Shown piece after piece: positions 1 through 7,233 of a stretch of 13,598 nt of DNA. The notes under the pieces were generated by a model. It saw nothing but the letters and a program-made list of their open reading frames with translations. It did no database searches and was not told the origin of the DNA. The position numbers and the translations under genes are program-made. Within the stretch, counting starts at the first letter, position 1, and every line of letters starts with the position of its first letter. Source of the stretch: Methanosarcinales archaeon (GTDB lineage: Archaea; Halobacteriota; Methanosarcinia; Methanosarcinales; EX4572-44); assembly GCA_004212095.1 (NCBI GenBank), contig RXIJ01000070.1:1-13598 (forward strand), in the 5' to 3' direction.

Positions 1-182
1 CCCAGATCAGCAAAAACCCCGAATATCCCGGTAAACGCCAGTGCAAATGACAGCACACCAAACCCCTCCGCCCCCAGGTACCGGGCGGTGTACATCACAA
101 AGAAAAAGCCAATGGCATAACTCACAACCTGCGAAACAAGCAGCACACCCGTATTCTTCGCGATCCTCTGCACCGTGTTCAT
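1..182 (-). CDS. Polysaccharide flippase (Wzx/RfbX-like), N-terminal part only
   Basis: The first 60 codons are present; the rest lies outside the left edge. The product begins MNTVQRIAKNTGVLLVSQVV and continues with hydrophobic stretches and the motif YTARYLGAEGFGVLSFALAF. That pattern (a short basic N-terminus, a first membrane helix, then RYLG.E.FG) is typical of the oligosaccharide flippases of the MATE/MviN superfamily that move lipid-linked sugar units across the cytoplasmic membrane. The ATG at 180-182 is preceded by a GGGTGATT ribosome binding site. It starts 16 bases after the rmlA stop codon and is probably the last visible gene of the rhamnose operon, where it would export the rhamnose-containing glycan. 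Its substrate cannot be read from the sequence. An O-antigen transporter or another member of the same superfamily is the only realistic alternative. Confidence 0.8.
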   Translation of the reverse strand, partial: MNTVQRIAKNTGVLLVSQVVSYAIGFFFVMYTARYLGAEGFGVLSFALAFTGIFGVFADL

Positions 183-198
183 CCAATCACCCTGTCCT

Positions 199-918
199 TT
201 ATTCCCTCTGCCCTTCCCTGTATCTCTGCACCATCACCCCAGCCCGGAGCAGACTCTCAAACGTCCCTGCATCGCTCCAGTATCCATCCAGCACCTTATA
301 CCCCATCCGTCCTTCTTCGATATAATAATTATTCACATCCGTAATCTCAAGTTCACCCCTCGCCGATGGCTCAAGCGTCCTGATCACATCAAACACATCC
401 GAACCATACATATACAGCCCGGTAACCGCAAGATTGCTCTGCGGCTCTTCAGGCTTCTCCTCGATACACACAACCTGGGTCCCCTCCAGTTCAGCGACAC
501 CGAACCTGTGGGCATCAGGCACACCTTTGAGAAATACCTTTGCTCCGCCGCTGAAACCTGTGACGTCCCCGCTGATACTATCCTGGAAGATATTATCCCC
601 AAGGATTACGGCCACATTCTCCTCATCAACAAACCCCTCTGCCAGTCCAAGCGCCTGTGCGATGCCGCCTGCCTCATCCTGAATCTCATAGGTGAACGAA
701 ACACCCCATTTTGAACCTGAACCCAGGAGTTCAAGGAAATGTCCTGCGTGTCCCCTCCCGGAGACTATCAGGATCTCATCGATTCCTGCATCGATTAGGG
801 TTTGCAACGGATAATAGATCATCGGCTTGTCATAAACCGGCAGGAGATGCTTGTTCGTTACCTTTGTCAGCGGGTACATTCGCGAGCCTGTGCCGCCGGC
901 GAGGATGATTCCTTTCAT
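199..918 (-). CDS. rmlA: Glucose-1-phosphate thymidylyltransferase (short form)
   Basis: This enzyme joins glucose-1-phosphate and dTTP to give dTDP-glucose, the first step of dTDP-L-rhamnose synthesis. The 239-residue product opens MKGIILAGGTGSRMYPLT, the nucleotide-binding signature of sugar nucleotidyltransferases. It continues with TNKHLLPVYDKPMIYYPL, a GDN metal-site motif, EEKPEEP and a C-terminal GYWSDAGTFESLL. At about 240 residues it matches the short archaeal form and lacks the C-terminal extension of the roughly 290-residue bacterial RmlA. The reading frame stays open 17 codons upstream to 969, but those residues overlap the preceding antitoxin gene and do not belong to the family, so the ATG at 916-918 is preferred. 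It lies 4 bases after the antitoxin stop codon, so the two are probably cotranscribed. The other rml genes nearby support the assignment. Confidence 0.95.
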   Translation of the reverse strand: MKGIILAGGTGSRMYPLTKVTNKHLLPVYDKPMIYYPLQTLIDAGIDEILIVSGRGHAGHFLELLGSGSKWGVSFTYEIQDEAGGIAQALGLAEGFVDEENVAVILGDNIFQDSISGDVTGFSGGAKVFLKGVPDAHRFGVAELEGTQVVCIEEKPEEPQSNLAVTGLYMYGSDVFDVIRTLEPSARGELEITDVNNYYIEEGRMGYKVLDGYWSDAGTFESLLRAGVMVQRYREGQRE

Positions 919-922
919 GTTA

Positions 923-1213
923 TCAACTGCTCTTTTCTGCGATCTCAATTTCCCGAGTGAACCGCTCATAACTTATACTAAATTTAACATGGTGCTTTTC
1001 CATGAGTTCGTTCACTTCATATATATCCAGATCCGGCAGTTCTGCCAATTTATCTTTACTGATCCTGCTACGGGAATACTGGTTTACCAGATAGGATTCC
1101 GCGCCCTCCCACAGCATCTGTTTCAGGGCAGACACTTTATTAAGGTGCTCTTCATGGGAACGTTGATTTAGGATGCTATCGATACTTTTCGGTACATCTA
1201 TTGTAATACGCAT
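923..1213 (-). CDS. UPF0175-like antitoxin
   Basis: This is a 96-residue protein. The N-terminal MRITIDVPKSIDSIL looks like a beta strand as in DNA-binding antitoxins. The middle (residues about 28-75: ALKQMLWEGAESYLVNQYSR, then SRISKDKLAELPDLDIYEV and NELMEKHHVKF) fits the UPF0175 pattern of a helix, 'Y..g.iS..k.Ael..l...e', and a second helix. UPF0175 proteins are known as partners of PIN-domain (DUF3368-type) ribonuclease toxins, and the gene just upstream is a PIN-like gene. The ATG at 1211-1213 shares one base with the toxin stop codon (TGATG), which favours it over the GTG one codon earlier. The frame is intact, unlike that of the toxin. Family assignment rests on pattern only. A function outside a toxin-antitoxin pair is possible, since it sits inside a rhamnose operon. 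Confidence 0.6.
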   Translation of the reverse strand: MRITIDVPKSIDSILNQRSHEEHLNKVSALKQMLWEGAESYLVNQYSRSRISKDKLAELPDLDIYEVNELMEKHHVKFSISYERFTREIEIAEKSS

Positions 1214-1683
1214 CACAGTCCCACAATCTTGCTTTTTATGTAAAACATATTCTCATCCCGTATCATTGGTGTTAACAAATACTTAATACCTTTTTCTTTG
1301 TTCATTAAACCATGCATTATGCACATCAGTATCGCACCAGCAACCGGTGTAAAAGGCACTGCATAAATATCCAGTATCTTCGGAAATGTTTCATCATCAG
1401 AGATGATCAGATCAACATCATTCGCCAGGTAATAATTTAGCACGCTCTTCTCGCCACGCTCCAATACGAGACTATCATAAACAGAAGATTTTTCAGTTGA
1501 TTTTACAACAGTAATTTTCCCGTTTCTTCGCATCAGGGTGATTCCTCTTCAGACCGGCAGTCACCCAATTTCTATATACCTCAGAAGTTATAATCACCTC
1601 GAAACCTGCCGCAAATGTCTCAATGACACCTTGAGTTTCGTAAGCTTGATCGATGCATCCGCATCAAGCAATATTTTCATCAT
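1213..1683 (-). pseudogene. PIN-domain toxin, broken by two frameshifts
   Basis: Three reading frames must be joined to recover one protein. Frame 1, from the ATG at 1681-1683, gives MMKILLDADASIKLTKL with the first PIN aspartates. After about 1632 the frame changes and reads IETFAAGFEVIITSEVY followed by AGLKRNHPDA. Near 1532 it changes again to NGKITVVKSTEKSSVYDSLV, then ERGEKSVLNYYLAND, LIISDDETFPKIL and VAGAIL. Read together these are the blocks of a PIN nuclease (early D, central E, late DD), of the kind paired with UPF0175 antitoxins. It begins 2 bases after the rmlD stop codon and ends on the antitoxin start. Only the last segment, 106 codons from the ATG at 1533, is open as one frame, and it lacks the first catalytic aspartate. 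Either the toxin is dead or the assembly has two indel errors; the A- and G-rich runs at both breaks make errors possible. Confidence 0.65.
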
Positions 1684-1685
1684 GT

Positions 1686-2498
1686 TCAACGTCTCATCTC
1701 TTTAATATTCAAATACTCCCCAAGCGCATCATTCCAATGTCGCATCGGCGCTGTCTTCGTGTTAACCAGAACCGAATACCCGGGGCGCTTCGCCCTCCTG
1801 ACAAACTCTTCGCTTGAACATGGATATACATTATCAATAATCGCCGCTGCAAACTCGTACCACGAACACACACAGTCATTGGTGATGTGATAAATACCCG
1901 GCGCAAGCCCCACAATCCCAGCGGTTTTCCGGGCAAGATCTGCTGTATATGTAGGTTTGCCGAACTGATCATTCACCACCCTAACCGTATCCGTCTCTTG
2001 AGATAACCTCAGCATGGTCTCAACAAAATTCTTTCCGTGTGCACCAAATAGCCATGAAGTTCGTATGATCCGGTAATCATCCATATGTTCCATGATATTC
2101 TTCTCGCCAAGAAGCTTTGATTCACCATAGGCATTGATCGGACATGGCTGGTCAGACTCCACATACTCTTCTTTTGAGCCGTCAAATATATAATCAGTAC
2201 TATAATGAACAAGTACTGCCCCCACTTTACTGCACGCTTTTGCGATATATTCCAATGCTTTGCCGTTCACCCCGAATGCAGTCTCGCGGTTATCTTCACA
2301 GCCATCCACATCTGTATATGCCGCAGCATTGATCACCAAATTGGGATTCAACTCCTGTATAAATGTGCTTACCAGAGCTTCATCGGTGATATCCAGCTCC
2401 CGACCTCGTGAGACCGCATCTGGAAATACCTTCTGCAGATCATATCCAAGCATCCCGTTCGCTCCGAGTATCAGTGTTTTAATTTCTTCCACCACCAT
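1686..2498 (-). CDS. rmlD: dTDP-4-dehydrorhamnose reductase
   Basis: The enzyme reduces dTDP-4-keto-L-rhamnose to dTDP-L-rhamnose, the last step of the pathway. The 270-residue product has the Rossmann nucleotide motif LGANGMLGYDL near the start, INAAAYTDVDGCED, the strand YSTDYIFDG, the catalytic pair in YGESKLLGE (YxxxK), RTSWLFG and the substrate-side FGKPTYTADLA and GIYHITN. This is a short-chain dehydrogenase of the RmlD type at its usual length. The frame is open to 2564, but the extra residues overlap rmlB and do not resemble the family. The ATG at 2496-2498 puts the start 28 bases inside the rmlB end, and a GTG just after it is an alternative. Translational coupling to rmlB is likely. 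The next gene downstream is the toxin relic, 2 bases away. Confidence 0.93.
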   Translation of the reverse strand: MVVEEIKTLILGANGMLGYDLQKVFPDAVSRGRELDITDEALVSTFIQELNPNLVINAAAYTDVDGCEDNRETAFGVNGKALEYIAKACSKVGAVLVHYSTDYIFDGSKEEYVESDQPCPINAYGESKLLGEKNIMEHMDDYRIIRTSWLFGAHGKNFVETMLRLSQETDTVRVVNDQFGKPTYTADLARKTAGIVGLAPGIYHITNDCVCSWYEFAAAIIDNVYPCSSEEFVRRAKRPGYSVLVNTKTAPMRHWNDALGEYLNIKEMRR

Positions 2499-3433
2499 TC
2501 GTTTTCGATATACCATCCGACAGTTTTTCCAAGTGCATCCTCGAAATTGTATTTCGGCACCCATCCAATATCCTTTAATTTGGAGCAGTCAAGCGAATAC
2601 CTGAAATCATGACCCGGGCGATCCTTTACATGCTCGATCATAGAACTATCTTTTCCAAGAATTTCGAGAATCTTTTCTGTAATTTCAATATTTGTCCTCT
2701 CAACGCCGCCCCCAATATTATAGATTTCACCAACCTCGCCGTGCTGTAGTATAAGATCGATAGCATGGCAGTGATCGAGTACATAGATCCAATCACGCAC
2801 ATTCTGACCGGTACCATAGACCGGAACTTTCTCATCCTCAAAAAGATTGGTAATAAACAACGGAATCAGTTTCTCAGGATACTGATAGGGACCGAAATTG
2901 TTGGTGCATCTGGTTATAATTACCGGCAGGTCATAAGTTACATAATAAGACCGTGCAAGGAGATCAGATCCGGCTTTGCTCGAAGAATACGGGCTTGATG
3001 GATTCAAAACATCTGTTTCTTTGAATGATCCTTCGATTGTGCTTCCATAAACCTCATCGGTTGAAATGTGGATGAATCTATCGATGCCATGCCGCAATGC
3101 GCTATCGAGCAGGGTATATGTGCCAAGAAGATTGGTTCTGACAAATGCAGAACCATCCGTAATCGAGCGGTCAACATGCGTCTCGGCTGCAAAATGAACA
3201 ATATGGTCAATCCGCTGCTCTTGCATGAGCGTGTCTACGGTATCCGGGTCGCAGATATCGCCACGGACAAAAGAATAATTGGGATTGTTCTCAATATCCT
3301 TCAGGTTGTCCGGGTTTCCGGCATAAGTTAACTTGTCAATATTGATTACCGCATCATCGGGGTGCTCATTTAGCATATATCTGACAAAGTTACTCCCGAT
3401 AAAGCCCGACCCACCAGTTACAAGTATCCTCAT
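2471..3433 (-). CDS. rmlB: dTDP-glucose 4,6-dehydratase
   Basis: The enzyme converts dTDP-glucose to dTDP-4-keto-6-deoxyglucose using bound NAD. The 320-residue product is an extended short-chain dehydrogenase. It has TGGSGFIGSNFVRYML at the N-terminus, DKLTYAGNPDNL, HFAAETHVDRSI, the catalytic STDEVYG (Asp-Glu pair), the YxxxK pair in SSPYSSSKAGSDLL, TRCTNNFGPYQYPEKLIP and YGTGQNVRDWIYVLDH. All are hallmark RmlB blocks. The ATG at 3431-3433 begins directly at the first strand (MRILVTGG), so there is no doubt about the start. It lies 33 bases after the rmlC stop codon and overlaps the rmlD start at its 3' end. Its role is the second step of the dTDP-rhamnose route encoded by the cluster. Confidence 0.96.
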   Translation of the reverse strand: MRILVTGGSGFIGSNFVRYMLNEHPDDAVINIDKLTYAGNPDNLKDIENNPNYSFVRGDICDPDTVDTLMQEQRIDHIVHFAAETHVDRSITDGSAFVRTNLLGTYTLLDSALRHGIDRFIHISTDEVYGSTIEGSFKETDVLNPSSPYSSSKAGSDLLARSYYVTYDLPVIITRCTNNFGPYQYPEKLIPLFITNLFEDEKVPVYGTGQNVRDWIYVLDHCHAIDLILQHGEVGEIYNIGGGVERTNIEITEKILEILGKDSSMIEHVKDRPGHDFRYSLDCSKLKDIGWVPKYNFEDALGKTVGWYIENEWWWKKLKH

Positions 3434-3466
3434 ATTTCAAATTCCCTAAAATCCCTCACAATCAAA

Positions 3467-3943
3467 TTAACCATGTTTCAATCCAGGCACGAGTCCCCAG
3501 TCATAAGGAATCCCATTGGTATCCGGAGGTAGGCGATATTCGTCTGGCGCTTCATAATTATACGGCAGCGTAGGGATGCTGACAAAATATGCAGTTTCCG
3601 TACCAACCGCCTTGAAGCCATGATATACGCCGGGTGGGACACTGATCAATATTGGGTTCTTCTCGCCAGAAAAGAGTTCCATCAATACTTTATAAGTCGG
3701 TGAATCCCTTCTGTCGTCATAGAGTGCCACTTTCATCATACCATGCACACATGTGAAGTTGTCGGTCTGCAACTTGTGATAATGCCATGCTTTCACAACA
3801 CCAGGATATGCGGTGCTCAGATAGACCTGCCCAAACTGCGTGAATATTTCATCATCGCATCGCAGGATCTCCGTAAGCCAGCCCCGCTCATCAGGAATAA
3901 CTTTCAGGTTTTTGATGTGTACGCCATCAATTGTTACATTCAT
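3467..3943 (-). CDS. rmlC: dTDP-4-dehydrorhamnose 3,5-epimerase (cupin, archaeal/variant type)
   Basis: The 158-residue product is a cupin related to the epimerase that makes dTDP-4-keto-L-rhamnose. Visible blocks are LKVIPDERGWLTEILR near the N-terminus, VKAWHYHKLQTDNFTCVHG, KVALYDDRRDSPTY and PPGVYHGFKAVG. Classical RmlC has a 'GLHYQ' block and about 180 residues. This sequence is shorter and carries 'AWHYHK..TDNF', the variant seen in many archaeal and cyanobacterial clusters. The epimerase activity is inferred from the rmlABD neighbours, since no other 3,5-epimerase is present. The ATG at 3941-3943 is preceded by GAGGATG. It is the first gene of the minus-strand rhamnose operon, with a TATA-like promoter about 100 bases upstream. 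Confidence 0.87.
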   Translation of the reverse strand: MNVTIDGVHIKNLKVIPDERGWLTEILRCDDEIFTQFGQVYLSTAYPGVVKAWHYHKLQTDNFTCVHGMMKVALYDDRRDSPTYKVLMELFSGEKNPILISVPPGVYHGFKAVGTETAYFVSIPTLPYNYEAPDEYRLPPDTNGIPYDWGLVPGLKHG

Positions 3944-4045
3944 ATTTACATCCTCAATGTTCTATAACAAAACACTTTCCCCCCTGACCCCGACCTCATC
4001 AATCATCCCCCTCATATCAACCACCACCCCCTCACATAAATATCC

Positions 4046-4053
4046 TATATATA
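4046..4053 (-). promoter_or_regulatory. Probable TATA box of the rhamnose operon
   Basis: On the minus strand the stretch reads TATATATAGG, an archaeal TATA-like element. It lies in the 133-base gap between fluC and rmlC, and the start of transcription would fall near 4024, leaving a leader of about 80 bases before rmlC. A second AT-rich candidate (TATATTATC) lies some 10 bases further upstream. The leader is G-rich (GAGGGGGTGGTGG) and has no hairpin that I can see. Confidence 0.4.
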
Positions 4054-4076
4054 CCAGATAATATATGCCTACCTTT

Positions 4077-4442
4077 TCACATACCAAAAACAATCGTTGC
4101 CACAAACCACCTGCCAATGAAGACCCCGGTGATACAGAGCCCAAGATTTACCAATACATTGAATATAGCCAGCAACCATCTGCCAGTCTCAATCAACCTG
4201 AATGTCTCATAACCGAAGGTCGAAAACGTGGTGAAAGCACCAAGCACACCACTGTTAAAAAAATAGATAACAGACGTGGTTGGTTGGATATAGACTGTCA
4301 TTGATAGGAGCGTACTGCCAACTACATTCACAACAAGCGTCCCCGAGGGAAAAATATCCCAGCGTGATGCAAAAGTAGAAACAGCATACCGCAGCACTGC
4401 ACCACAACCGCCACCGATACCAACCAGTACCATGAGCAGCAT
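4077..4442 (-). CDS. fluC: Fluoride ion channel FluC/CrcB, second copy
   Basis: This is a 121-residue membrane protein with four hydrophobic helices. It exports fluoride across the cytoplasmic membrane. Family blocks are GCGAVLRYAVS (helix 1, with the conserved Arg), GTLVVNVVGSTLLS (with the pore Asn) and GVLGAFTTFSTFGYET, the break-helix and Phe-box region. The start is chosen at the ATG 4440-4442, whose A is shared with the stop codon of the first fluC (TAATG). A TTG at 4449-4451 would add three residues. The overlap implies translational coupling. FluC works as a dual-topology dimer, and genomes with two adjacent copies are thought to build a heterodimer of oppositely oriented subunits, so this gene and its neighbour probably form one channel. 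Confidence 0.93.
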   Translation of the reverse strand: MLLMVLVGIGGGCGAVLRYAVSTFASRWDIFPSGTLVVNVVGSTLLSMTVYIQPTTSVIYFFNSGVLGAFTTFSTFGYETFRLIETGRWLLAIFNVLVNLGLCITGVFIGRWFVATIVFGM

Positions 4443-4834
4443 TAACTCCAACCAGCACCCCTCCTAAGCAAAAGGATCGATAGAGCTCGCCCGGCAAAAA
4501 TCGCAAGCAGACAACAGAATACATTCAACAACACATTAACAAAAAAACCAGTGAAATCGAGACCGGCACTCTGGAGAGCGAAAGTAGAAAAAGTCGTAAA
4601 ACTGCCACAAAAACCAATAGCAACAAAAAGATGCACATTTCTACTGAAAAAACTACTATACTCTAACGAATACATGAAAAATCCAAGAAGAAAACTCCCG
4701 GCCACATTCACAACAAACGTGCCGCTGACATCTGATATCATTCCAGAGACCAGAACGCGCAGAACACTACCTACGAACCCGCCCCCTGCTATCAGCAGAA
4801 CCTGGCCCGAATCAAAATTCACAATAGACTTCAT
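4442..4834 (-). CDS. fluC: Fluoride ion channel FluC/CrcB, first copy
   Basis: This is a 130-residue protein with four predicted membrane helices. It has the same family blocks as the next gene: GGGFVGSVLRVLVS, GTFVVNVAGSFLLGF and GFCGSFTTFSTFALQ. The first two thirds match FluC throughout, and the C-terminus ends in a short basic tail (LLLRRGAGWS). The two copies are diverged, sharing mainly the pore residues, which fits an old duplication with subunit specialisation. The ATG at 4832-4834 lies 32 bases after the stop codon of the radical SAM gene, so the three genes may form one transcript. I looked for a fluoride riboswitch upstream and saw none. Confidence 0.93.
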   Translation of the reverse strand: MKSIVNFDSGQVLLIAGGGFVGSVLRVLVSGMISDVSGTFVVNVAGSFLLGFFMYSLEYSSFFSRNVHLFVAIGFCGSFTTFSTFALQSAGLDFTGFFVNVLLNVFCCLLAIFAGRALSILLLRRGAGWS

Positions 4835-4866
4835 ACACCATGCTCACAATACAATTGTACACTCGC

Positions 4867-5538
4867 TCAAAAGAAAATCTTCATACTCCTCGCCGGATGA
4901 TTCCTCACCTCAGCAGATGTCGTTACACAGGAAAGATACTCCTGTGCGAGAGCCACTGTAACAGCAAGCTCTTCTTCGGTCGGGCGCCGCGAAAAACCAT
5001 TCACAGGTACATACCTGATAATCCGGAGAGAAATAGTACGACTGATAGACGCTAAAAACTCTGCAACCCGTCCAATCTCCGGAGAATCAACCACGCCAGG
5101 TACAAGAACAGTTTCAACCTCGAAATCGACAGAATGTCGATGCAAACGCTCGATAGCTTCCATCACAGGAAGATTACTCCATCCGGTGTACTCCCTATGG
5201 ATACTACCGGTGTACGCCTTTAGATCAATATGTACCTTAAAACCAGAAAGCCTCTTAACCACTTGATCGCTCAAAAAGTATCCATTGGTCGAAAGAATAA
5301 CACGCCGTCCACGCAGCAAAAGAAGAAGCTTCAACAGCTCTTCAGCCTGAAGCGTAGGCTCACCACCAGCGATGACAACCCGCCTGCCGGGAGGTATATG
5401 CTCCACAATGCTCTCAACAGGCACAACCACACCAGTCTCAAACCTTGCAGGACTGAAACAACCACGGCAATTAAAGTTACACCCAGCCAACTGGATAGTA
5501 CACTGAAACCTAGACAAAGCGAGGTAACACAGATTCAC
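4867..5538 (-). CDS. Radical SAM protein, activating-enzyme type
   Basis: This 223-residue protein binds a 4Fe-4S cluster through the radical SAM motif CX3CX2C (C20, C24 and C27 in AGCNFNCRGCFSP). It shows the GGEP block (AGGEPTLQ, residues 57-64) that contacts S-adenosylmethionine and a later STNGYFLS strand. At this length it is a minimal radical SAM barrel like the glycyl-radical activating enzymes or the anaerobic ribonucleotide reductase activators. No glycyl-radical enzyme is encoded nearby and the N-terminus is not the classical one, so the substrate is unknown. It starts with GTG (5536-5538) after GGATG. The downstream neighbour is the fluC pair, 32 bases away; nothing visible ties their functions together. 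Confidence 0.75.
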   Translation of the reverse strand: MNLCYLALSRFQCTIQLAGCNFNCRGCFSPARFETGVVVPVESIVEHIPPGRRVVIAGGEPTLQAEELLKLLLLLRGRRVILSTNGYFLSDQVVKRLSGFKVHIDLKAYTGSIHREYTGWSNLPVMEAIERLHRHSVDFEVETVLVPGVVDSPEIGRVAEFLASISRTISLRIIRYVPVNGFSRRPTEEELAVTVALAQEYLSCVTTSAEVRNHPARSMKIFF

Positions 5539-5557
5539 AACATCCTAAACCACATAA

Positions 5558-5707
5558 ATCATTCAAGATACTATCGGACAAAATATAGGGGTGTTGAGAA
5601 GCAAGAGTTGGCTTAATGGCGAGATCGATGAAACGAATCGAGAGATTGATAGAACGGTTTATGAGCTTTATATGGCGATGAAGGGGTCAACCGGATTCAC
5701 AGATTGA
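5558..5707 (+). pseudogene. Relic of a DNA methylase/restriction enzyme C-terminus
   Basis: In the plus frame ending with TGA at 5705-5707 the sequence reads RSKSWLNGEIDETNREIDRT followed by VYELYMAMKG. The pattern 'eiD...eID..VYeLY' is the usual tail of large adenine-specific DNA methylases and type II restriction-modification proteins, which often end with 'IDriVYeLYgLteeE'. There is no start codon and the upstream part is missing, so this is at best a fragment left by deletion. It overlaps the upstream region of the minus-strand radical SAM gene. Identification rests on about 20 residues and could be coincidence. Confidence 0.4.
5579..5590 (-). promoter_or_regulatory. Possible TATA box of the minus-strand radical SAM gene
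   Basis: The minus strand reads CCTATATTTTGT about 45 bases upstream of the GTG start at 5538. The predicted start of transcription near 5560 would leave a leader of about 20 bases that contains the GGATG ribosome binding site. Spacing is right for an archaeal promoter, but the match is modest. Confidence 0.35.
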
Positions 5708-5772
5708 GACGAATTCGCTAAAGAACTTTCCACGAAAAGTTTAGTATGACATGAGATAATATTAGTTTAGAG

Positions 5773-6756
5773 ATGAACAATATGAAGATGGTTTACGGAC
5801 CAGTCCCATCACGGCGACTTGGTCGCTCTCTTGGTGTCAACCTGATCCCACTTAAAACCTGTAACTATTCCTGCGTGTACTGCCAGCTCGGTAGGACTGA
5901 ACACGTAACCAACCAGCGTCAGGATTTCTTTTCACCTGAAGAGATACTAAACGAGATCAGGAGTGCAATAGAAATAAAAGATGGTCGTGGCGATGGTGAA
6001 ATAGATTTTGTAACTTTTATAGGAGAAGGTGAACCGACGTTATGCAAAAGTATCGGCTGGTTAATCAGGAGGACCAGGGAAATAGCAGATGTACCAGTGG
6101 CTGTTGATACAAACGGTTCGCTTCTCTACAAAGAAGACGTGAGAAACGACCTTTTACAGGCAGATGTTGTTATGCCGTCCCTTGACGCAGGCACCGCCGA
6201 AACATTCGGAAAGATAAACAGGCCGCACTACGAGATCAGTTTTAAAAATGTTGTCGAAGGCATGGAGCAGTTCAGGCAGAAATATGTGGGGGAGATGTGG
6301 CTGGAAGTCATGCTGGTAAAAGGAATCAATGACTCGGAAAAAGAACTAAAAGCAATAAGAAGCAGGCTTGAAAAGATAGAACCAGACAGAATCTATATAA
6401 ATGTCCCGATAAGACCTCCTGCAGAGTCATGGACAATTACACCAGACAAAGAGACGATCGCATTAGCACATGCAATTCTTGGTGATGGCAATGTGGTAGA
6501 TATTATTACAGAAGAGATTGGTGAATTTTCTATCGATGGCTTCACAAACCCGGAAGACGCTATTTTAGCAATAACAAGACGGCACCCGATGAGGGAGAGC
6601 CAGGTTATAGAAACACTACACAAATTCAAGGCAGGGAATCTTCACGATGATTTAAAAAGGCTGGGGGAAAGCGGAAAAATAAAAAAGGTGGAATACAGGG
6701 AGAAAGTCTTCTGGCTTGCAGTAGAGGGAAAAGAGGTAAAGACAGTAATAAAATAA
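5773..6756 (+). CDS. Radical SAM protein of the COG0731 type
   Basis: This is a 327-residue protein. It opens with VYGPVPSRRLGRSLGVNLIP and the cluster motif CNYSCVYC (CX3CX2C at residues 30, 34 and 37), followed by QLGRTE. Then come GEGEPTL (84-90), VDTNGSLL and PSLDAGTAETF, the order found in the COG0731 family of iron-sulfur oxidoreductases, relatives of the wybutosine enzyme TYW1 but without a known reaction. The last 70 residues (ITRRHPMRESQVIETLHKF and onward to REKVFWLA) look like a winged-helix domain. It starts at ATG 5773 or, better placed behind a GAGATGA site, at ATG 5782 (MKMVYGPV). It is a single gene, transcribed away from the fluC group. A T-rich stretch follows its end. I do not assign a substrate. 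Confidence 0.82.
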   Translation: MNNMKMVYGPVPSRRLGRSLGVNLIPLKTCNYSCVYCQLGRTEHVTNQRQDFFSPEEILNEIRSAIEIKDGRGDGEIDFVTFIGEGEPTLCKSIGWLIRRTREIADVPVAVDTNGSLLYKEDVRNDLLQADVVMPSLDAGTAETFGKINRPHYEISFKNVVEGMEQFRQKYVGEMWLEVMLVKGINDSEKELKAIRSRLEKIEPDRIYINVPIRPPAESWTITPDKETIALAHAILGDGNVVDIITEEIGEFSIDGFTNPEDAILAITRRHPMRESQVIETLHKFKAGNLHDDLKRLGESGKIKKVEYREKVFWLAVEGKEVKTVIK

Positions 6757-6876
6757 GATAAAAAAACTTTAGAGAACTTTGAAAAACTTAACCCAACCTT
6801 CAACCCCCGGCAAACACAACAAAGCACTGGAATATTTTTAGTCAAAATAGAAACATTTTTTGCTAATATAATACGT

Positions 6877-7207
6877 ATGAAATCTTTGATAGATTTTTCA
6901 TTGGGTGAAGAACACGAAAAGGTTAAACGTTTCGGTTATAAGCTTGCACAAGTAGATTACTTGGTAGAATGGGGTGCTTTCATCCCTACCGTAGCTGGGG
7001 TGTACGGGAACATGGCCGGGAAATGATGACAGGCCACGCACGGATGAGGTTCTGATGGTAAAAATGCCGGTGCTCCGGTCTCTTTATGGATTAGAATGGA
7101 AAAATGAAAGTGACAAAAGGAAATTAATAGAGGACACGGTGTTAGTGCAACTCACTAAAGAAATGGAGTCCGTTTTAAGTTTTAATTGGCGTGTAAAGAT
7201 ACGATAA
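6877..7207 (+). pseudogene. IS5-like transposase relic, frameshifted and truncated
   Basis: From the ATG at 6877 the frame reads MKSLIDFSLGEEHEKVKRFG, then YKLAQVDYLVEWGAFIPTV and ends at TGA after NMAGK. The next piece, in another frame, reads RPRTDEVLMVKMPVLRSLYG. Together these follow the N-terminus of IS5-family transposases, where the second block is normally 'GGRP..D.V.M.KMLVLQ.LYGLSD'. One frameshift near 7024 separates the pieces. After the LYGL block (about 7090) the likeness stops and the frame runs on to TAA at 7205-7207 with unrelated residues (KRKLIEDTVLVQLTKEMES). The catalytic DDE domain is missing, so the element is dead. An AT-rich stretch with TATA-like character (6860-6875) lies just before it. 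No clear terminal inverted repeats were found. Confidence 0.72.
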
Positions 7208-7233
7208 ATCAAAATACCCTATAGGGAATTTTT

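Noticed and set aside
3962..4018. A possible short upstream peptide (MRGMIDEVGVRGESVLL) before rmlC
   Set aside because: It has a GGTGGTTGAT stretch in front, and MIDEV faintly recalls an RmlC start, but 17 codons in a G-rich leader are not enough to claim a leader peptide or a partial duplication.
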